A stretch of 64,000 nucleotides of DNA from Anaerobutyricum hallii. Lineage in GTDB: Bacteria; Bacillota; Clostridia; Lachnospirales; Lachnospiraceae. Position numbers and translations under genes: made by a program. The stretch lies in assembly GCF_900209925.1 (NCBI RefSeq), contig NZ_LT907978.1, positions 77,001 through 141,000 on the forward strand. The letters are read 5' to 3'. The notes beneath the pieces are model-generated. The model did not search any database, was not told where the DNA came from, and was given only the letters and a program-made list of their open reading frames with translations. Positions 60,916-64,000 of this stretch are shown piece by piece (the first letter of the stretch is position 1; the number at the start of each line of letters is the position of its first letter).

Positions 60916-61248
60916 ATGACAAAAAATACAAAAACAGTAGTTATTTTATTAGTAATTGCAGCATTGATCGCAATTGTTCCACTGTTTGCGCTTAAAGGTG
61001 CAGAATTTGGTGGATCTGATGATGCCGGTAGCGAAATGATTTCTGAAATTCAGGGAAAAGAATATGAACCATGGTTCACACCAGTACTTGAAACAGCACT
61101 TGGTGGAGAACTTCCTGGAGAAATCGAAAGCTTAATCTTCTGTCTTCAGACAGGAATCGGAGTAGGAATCGTAGCATTCGTACTTGGACGATTTGTAGAA
61201 AGAAAGAAGTGGCAGGATAAAGATAACAATTCTACGTCTTCTAAATAA
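60916..61248 (+). CDS. cbiN: Cobalt transporter accessory protein CbiN
   Basis: Small membrane protein of 110 residues with two helices (about residues 7-26 and 72-94) and an extracellular loop (FGGSDDAGSEMISEIQGKEYEPWFTPV) typical of CbiN. It contacts CbiM and lets metal reach the site. Its presence supports cobalt rather than nickel specificity of the system. Last gene of cbiQ-O-M-N; palindrome K starts 10 bases after the stop. Confidence 0.92.
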   Translation: MTKNTKTVVILLVIAALIAIVPLFALKGAEFGGSDDAGSEMISEIQGKEYEPWFTPVLETALGGELPGEIESLIFCLQTGIGVGIVAFVLGRFVERKKWQDKDNNSTSSK

Positions 61249-61258
61249 TCGATAGACA

Positions 61259-61389
61259 AACGAAAACCAAAGAATCCTATCCTTATATTTGTGAAAGTAT
61301 CACTGCGGGTTGAATGTTCGCTTAACGGCTCACATTCAATCCTCGCTCTAATATCGCAAATATAAGGATAGGATTCTTTGGTTTTCTGT
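61259..61389 (+). repeat. Long palindrome K, core in + orientation
   Basis: Near-perfect stem of about 29 bp (AACCAAAGAATCCTATCC and complement). The variant core TATCACTGC (61298-61306) faces GCTCTAA (61345-61351), with an inner GGTTGAATG/CATTCAATCC stem. The stem sequence differs from all other copies. Confidence 0.85.
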
Positions 61390-61418
61390 TACTTTTTTCT
61401 GTTACTTTTTTCTGTTAC
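61380..61418. repeat. Three tandem 13-bp repeats
   Basis: TTTTTTCTGTTAC repeated three times (61380-61392, the first with GGTTTTCTGTTAC, then 61393-61405 and 61406-61418), overlapping the end of palindrome K. It looks like slippage. The following 125 bases show nothing recognisable. Confidence 0.85.
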
Positions 61419-61545
61419 TTTACAATGATCTATCAGAATGGGTCAGTCCTTCACAAATGCTATTCCACAGAAGTCCTGTATCTTCTGTCTTATTCCCCAT
61501 CCCACCCAACATAATTGCGGATTTGAAATAATTATAGCATTACAA

Positions 61546-61677
61546 CAAACAGAACCCCGCCACCCTTTATTATGTAAAAATGCGCCTTAGAGCAAACTCT
61601 TAATGCGGGCGAGCATTAAGAGTGCAGTGATACGAAGCATTTTTACATAATAAGGGGTGGTGGGGTTCGTCTGTTTA
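61546..61677 (-). repeat. Long palindrome L, core in - orientation
   Basis: Arms CAGAACCCCGCCACC / GGTGGTGGGGTTCGTCTG, then TTATGTAAAAATGC/GCATTTTTACATAA. On the minus strand TATCACTGC (61624-61632) faces GCTCTAA (61587-61593), inner ACTCTTAATGC/GCATTAAGAGT. It faces palindrome K across about 160 bases between convergent genes. Confidence 0.85.
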
Positions 61678-61695
61678 TTCGCACAATTTAAAAAA

Positions 61696-62250
61696 CTATT
61701 GACTTGTTAACCATTCAACTGCATTAAGTACCTCTTCCGGTGTTTCGCATACAGAGAAGAGCGACTTTACGGATTCGCGGATAAAGCCCATGCCGATAAG
61801 TTTATCAATATTTGCAATCGTGTCATCATAGAAACCGGCAACATTGTATATAATAATCGGCTTTGCGCTTCGACCAAGTTCGGTCAAAGTAAGTATCTGG
61901 AAGAATTCATCAAAAGTTCCGATTCCACCAGGGGCGATAACGAATGCATCTGCATTCTCTTCCATGACTTCTTTTCGAAGACTCATAGTTTCTGTGCGTA
62001 CAATTTCAGTGCATTCACTTTTAATCGGTTCAAACTTGTTCATGAAGGTCGGAACAACGCCTGTTACCTCTCCACCGTTTTCTAATACACCGCTTGCACA
62101 GGCTCCCATCAGTCCGCTGGCACCCCCGCCATAGATGAGTTTATGGTGTCGTTTTGCAATTTCCTTTCCCAATTCGTTCGCTGCATTTATATAGATGGAA
62201 TTGATGCGGTCGCTTGCTGCGCCATACATACATATTGTAAGTCTGGTCAT
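61696..62250 (-). CDS. LOG-family protein (nucleotide 5'-monophosphate phosphoribohydrolase type)
   Basis: Rossmann-fold protein of 184 residues. LIYGGGASGLMGACA and the family motif APGGIGTFDEFFQILT (PGGxGTxxE), with FEPIKSECTEIVRTETMSLRKEVMEENADAFV between them, which brings the catalytic Arg and Glu. LOG proteins remove ribose phosphate from N6-modified AMP; bacterial ones act on purine or pyrimidine monophosphates. ATG 62250 lies after GGGGGTG; the longer frame to 62295 has no RBS. Single gene, convergent with the cbi operon. Confidence 0.92.
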   Translation of the reverse strand: MTRLTICMYGAASDRINSIYINAANELGKEIAKRHHKLIYGGGASGLMGACASGVLENGGEVTGVVPTFMNKFEPIKSECTEIVRTETMSLRKEVMEENADAFVIAPGGIGTFDEFFQILTLTELGRSAKPIIIYNVAGFYDDTIANIDKLIGMGFIRESVKSLFSVCETPEEVLNAVEWLTSQ

Positions 62251-62500
62251 AATAGCACCCCCTCGTTTTTTATTTGTAGAGTTTAATTTTAACATTTTAT
62301 TCGACGAAAAACAACAAAATATTAAGGGAAAATAGATAATAGATACGAATTGTCTATATATTTCGACAAAAAGAAAAAATTATCTAAAGATTATGTTATG
62401 AAAAAAGTATAAGCTGTGAATAAAGAAAAAGTACACTTTTTTTATTGTATGAATAAGGAAGACAGAAGGTGTATAAAGACAGAAAAATTGTGAAATATGC

Positions 62501-62529
62501 TTGTTTTTTTGCATAAATATTGCTACAAT
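62501..62529 (+). promoter_or_regulatory. Promoter of the second cytidylate-kinase-like gene
   Basis: TTGTTT, 17-base spacer, TACAAT, 92 bases before the start. The remaining bases of the 370-base gap hold no other gene. Confidence 0.45.
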
Positions 62530-62552
62530 ATAAACAAAGATATGCATAATTA

Positions 62553-62601
62553 TCTATGTCGATAGTGTGTCTTGGTGGATAAAGACTCCGAGAGTACATA
62601 G
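62553..62601 (+). repeat. Stem-loop with GACTCCGAGAGTACAT motif, copy 3
   Basis: CTATGT can pair with ACATAG; the 3' side is GACTCCGAGAGTACAT (62584-62599), ending 6 bases before the RBS of the kinase-like gene, so it could influence translation. Confidence 0.5.
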
Positions 62602-62621
62602 TATTAAAAGGGGTGATTTTT

Positions 62622-63218
62622 ATGAAGAAGGTTATAACAATCAGCAGAGAATTTGGAAGTGGCGGTCATGATATAGGAATGGAAGTAGCAAAGCGTTTGA
62701 ATATTCCGTTTTATGATCAGGAAATCGTGGATAAAGCCGTTGCAGAGAGTGGCTTTACGAAAGAGTTTATAGAAGAACATGGCGAATACAGTACACTTTC
62801 TTCTGTATTACTTGGAACTTCCGCACCTTTTGACAGCTATTATTATGCAGAGGATCCTCAGGATAAGATTTTTAAGATTCAGCGCAGGATCATTAAGAAG
62901 TTTGCACAGGAAGGTCCATGTGTTATTGTAGGAAGATGTTCAAACTATATTTTAGAGCAGGCAGATATTGATAGTTTTGATATATTTATCAAGGCAGATA
63001 TTGAAAAGAGAGCGGAGAATGTAGCGGACAGAGTTGAACTGAAGGGAGACGAATTGATTAAGTTCCTTCAGAGAAGAGATCATAAGAGAAGGGTATATTA
63101 TCGTTTCTATACTAGGAGAAAATGGGGCGATTATCACGACTATAATATGATGCTGGATAGTGGAATGATTGGCAAGGATAAATGTGTTGACATGATTATT
63201 AGTGCGATTGGTGAATGA
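62622..63218 (+). CDS. Cytidylate-kinase-like protein, paralogue 2
   Basis: P-loop protein of 198 residues, same family as 14157-14753. Nucleotide loop SREFGSGGHDIGMEVAKRLN near the N-terminus, IVGRCSNYIL, and the lid KFLQRRDHKRRVYYRFYTRRKWGDYHDYNMML with Arg/Lys. Here it has its own promoter and no exporter beside it. ATG 62622 has AAAGGGG 7 bases before it. Substrate of this family is not established. Confidence 0.86.
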   Translation: MKKVITISREFGSGGHDIGMEVAKRLNIPFYDQEIVDKAVAESGFTKEFIEEHGEYSTLSSVLLGTSAPFDSYYYAEDPQDKIFKIQRRIIKKFAQEGPCVIVGRCSNYILEQADIDSFDIFIKADIEKRAENVADRVELKGDELIKFLQRRDHKRRVYYRFYTRRKWGDYHDYNMMLDSGMIGKDKCVDMIISAIGE

Positions 63219-63263
63219 TAGCATATAATAATATGAAAGGAACTTGATAAAGTAAGATAAGTT

Positions 63264-63306
63264 TAAAAGCAGGACATTTCAGAAGAAGAGATGCCCTGCT
63301 TTTTCT
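63264..63306 (+). terminator. Terminator after the second kinase-like gene
   Basis: AAAAGCAGGACAT pairs with ATGCCCTGCTTTT, ending in five T. Confidence 0.88.
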
Positions 63307-63343
63307 AATATAGTTTTCGGAAGGATTGAAAGGAATAGGAAAA

Positions 63344-64000
63344 ATGAAGATTACACAATGTAAATATGGGCATTATTATGATAAAGCGTATTTTGCCAAA
63401 TGTCCACATTGTTACAGAAGAAATGGCGGCAGGGATGAGGACATCATAATCAAAGACGTAAAATTGACTGCAAATTTATCAGATACAAATCATGTAACGA
63501 AAACGCAGGATAAAAGAGCGAGTGACCGAAAGAATGTGAAACGTTGGATTGGAGAAGCATGGGATGAATTAGAGGAAATCTTAGCGGATGAAGAAAGTGA
63601 GCCTGAAGAAAAAGAAAGGCAGCAGCATAAAAAGAAAAATGAGTCATATAAAACAGGAGAATTATTAACAGGAAATGCAGAAAGCTATATGCTTTTTGCT
63701 GCGATGCCTCTTAAAGTAATCAAAAATCAGGAATTTTGTATGGATTTTTGTCTTTTTCCAGAAAAGGAATGGGAGACAGGTGCGAAGATGCTCACTTTTA
63801 AAAGCCAGGAAAGTATACGGGATTTAAAGCCGGTGCAGATGATATTACCGGCTGCTGCAATATTACATATTTTGTACAAAGAAGAAGAGATTTTCCGTAA
63901 AGAGATTGAAATCAGCACAGAAAAGAAAAATGAATTTTTTACATTTCCTGTTATGGTAACGGATACAAGAGACCGTCGTTTTCATATGGTGAAGGTCGTT
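63344..64000 (+). CDS. Zinc-ribbon protein, C-terminal end outside window
   Basis: Open frame of 219 codons from ATG 63344 (AAAGGAATAGG upstream) to the end of the window with no stop. The N-terminus CKYGHYYDKAYFAKCPHCYRR is a zinc ribbon of the form Cys-x3-His...Cys-x2-Cys. The same start occurs in clostridial signalling proteins that continue into an FHA (phosphothreonine-binding) domain, but that domain is not clearly visible here. A charged linker follows (ESEPEEKERQQHKKKN), then a beta-rich part (MLFAAMPLKVIKNQEFCMDFCLFPE, LPAAAILHILYKEEEIFRKEIEIS). Function unknown. Confidence 0.75.
   Translation, partial: MKITQCKYGHYYDKAYFAKCPHCYRRNGGRDEDIIIKDVKLTANLSDTNHVTKTQDKRASDRKNVKRWIGEAWDELEEILADEESEPEEKERQQHKKKNESYKTGELLTGNAESYMLFAAMPLKVIKNQEFCMDFCLFPEKEWETGAKMLTFKSQESIRDLKPVQMILPAAAILHILYKEEEIFRKEIEISTEKKNEFFTFPVMVTDTRDRRFHMVKVV

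Noticed and set aside
11036-61677. CRISPR array or phage attachment sites as the explanation of the repeats
   Set aside because: Units are long palindromes scattered singly or in inverted pairs, without short direct repeats and spacers, cas genes, integrase or phage genes.

Overview
The window looks like a chromosomal segment of a low-GC, Gram-positive gut Clostridium relative, most probably family Lachnospiraceae (Anaerobutyricum, Coprococcus or Roseburia type). The reasons are AT-rich coding sequence with strong AGGAGG-type ribosome sites, sigma-A promoters of TTGACA/TATAAT type, a T-box leader on serS, a D-alanylation (dlt) operon, a MarR / cytidylate-kinase-like / heterodimeric ABC exporter operon, and many small surface proteins of clostridial type. 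The genus is inference only.

Layout. 1-2044: end of an SsuABC-type importer. 2194-9786: topB, a secreted C39-like protease, an ABC-class ATPase gene split by an in-frame TAG, a trigger-factor-like lipoprotein, tRNA-Leu and an HD hydrolase. 9908-13518: a methyltransferase, a histidine-rich CsoR-type regulator, and an IS3-family insertion lying inside a palindromic repeat unit. 13686-19078: MarR, cytidylate-kinase-like protein and a two-subunit ABC exporter. 19630-23402: HipB/HipA and a two-component system. 23863-29953: a tight series of surface genes (wall-binding repeats, two transglutaminase-like proteins, an MBOAT acyltransferase, a DHHW/SGNH protein and a G5 lipoprotein). 30293-31352: two tandem Hsp20 genes. 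31430-34458 (minus): sulfotransferase-like protein and a second two-component system. 34774-41285: lipid kinase, T-box plus serS, D,D-carboxypeptidase, trmB. 41629-43366: two HAD phosphatases around tRNA-Lys. 43507-47982 (minus): dlt operon in the order A-C-B-D. 48774-55050: a SorC-regulated sugar or polyol-phosphate operon. 55437-57419: a large polytopic membrane protein. 58394-61248: cbiQ-O-M-N cobalt transporter. 61696-64000: LOG-family protein, a second cytidylate-kinase-like protein, and a zinc-ribbon protein that runs off the end.

The most unusual element is not a gene. At least twelve long imperfect palindromes (about 130-180 bp) lie in intergenic space. Their stem sequences differ between subfamilies, yet each keeps an internal core: TAGTCGC(T) on one strand facing GCTCCGA/GCTCCCA on the other, or a variant TATCACTGC facing GCTCTAA/GCTCTCA. 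Most sit directly after a stop codon in sense orientation; in three genes the stop codon lies inside the element end. Four pairs face each other (+ then -) and form composites of about 420-710 bp, several bounded by near-identical 11-bp ends of the form AATACTAATTT...AAATTAGTATT. This looks like an undescribed mobile or RNA-structured repeat family.

Other points to check: the in-frame amber codon in the ABC-ATPase, an extra multi-helix leader between the serS T-box and its start, an unassigned attenuator-like leader before cbiQ, a 16-bp motif in three unrelated intergenic spots, and a 42-residue cysteine-rich small reading frame. All identifications come from reading motifs by eye; no database search or folding program was run.
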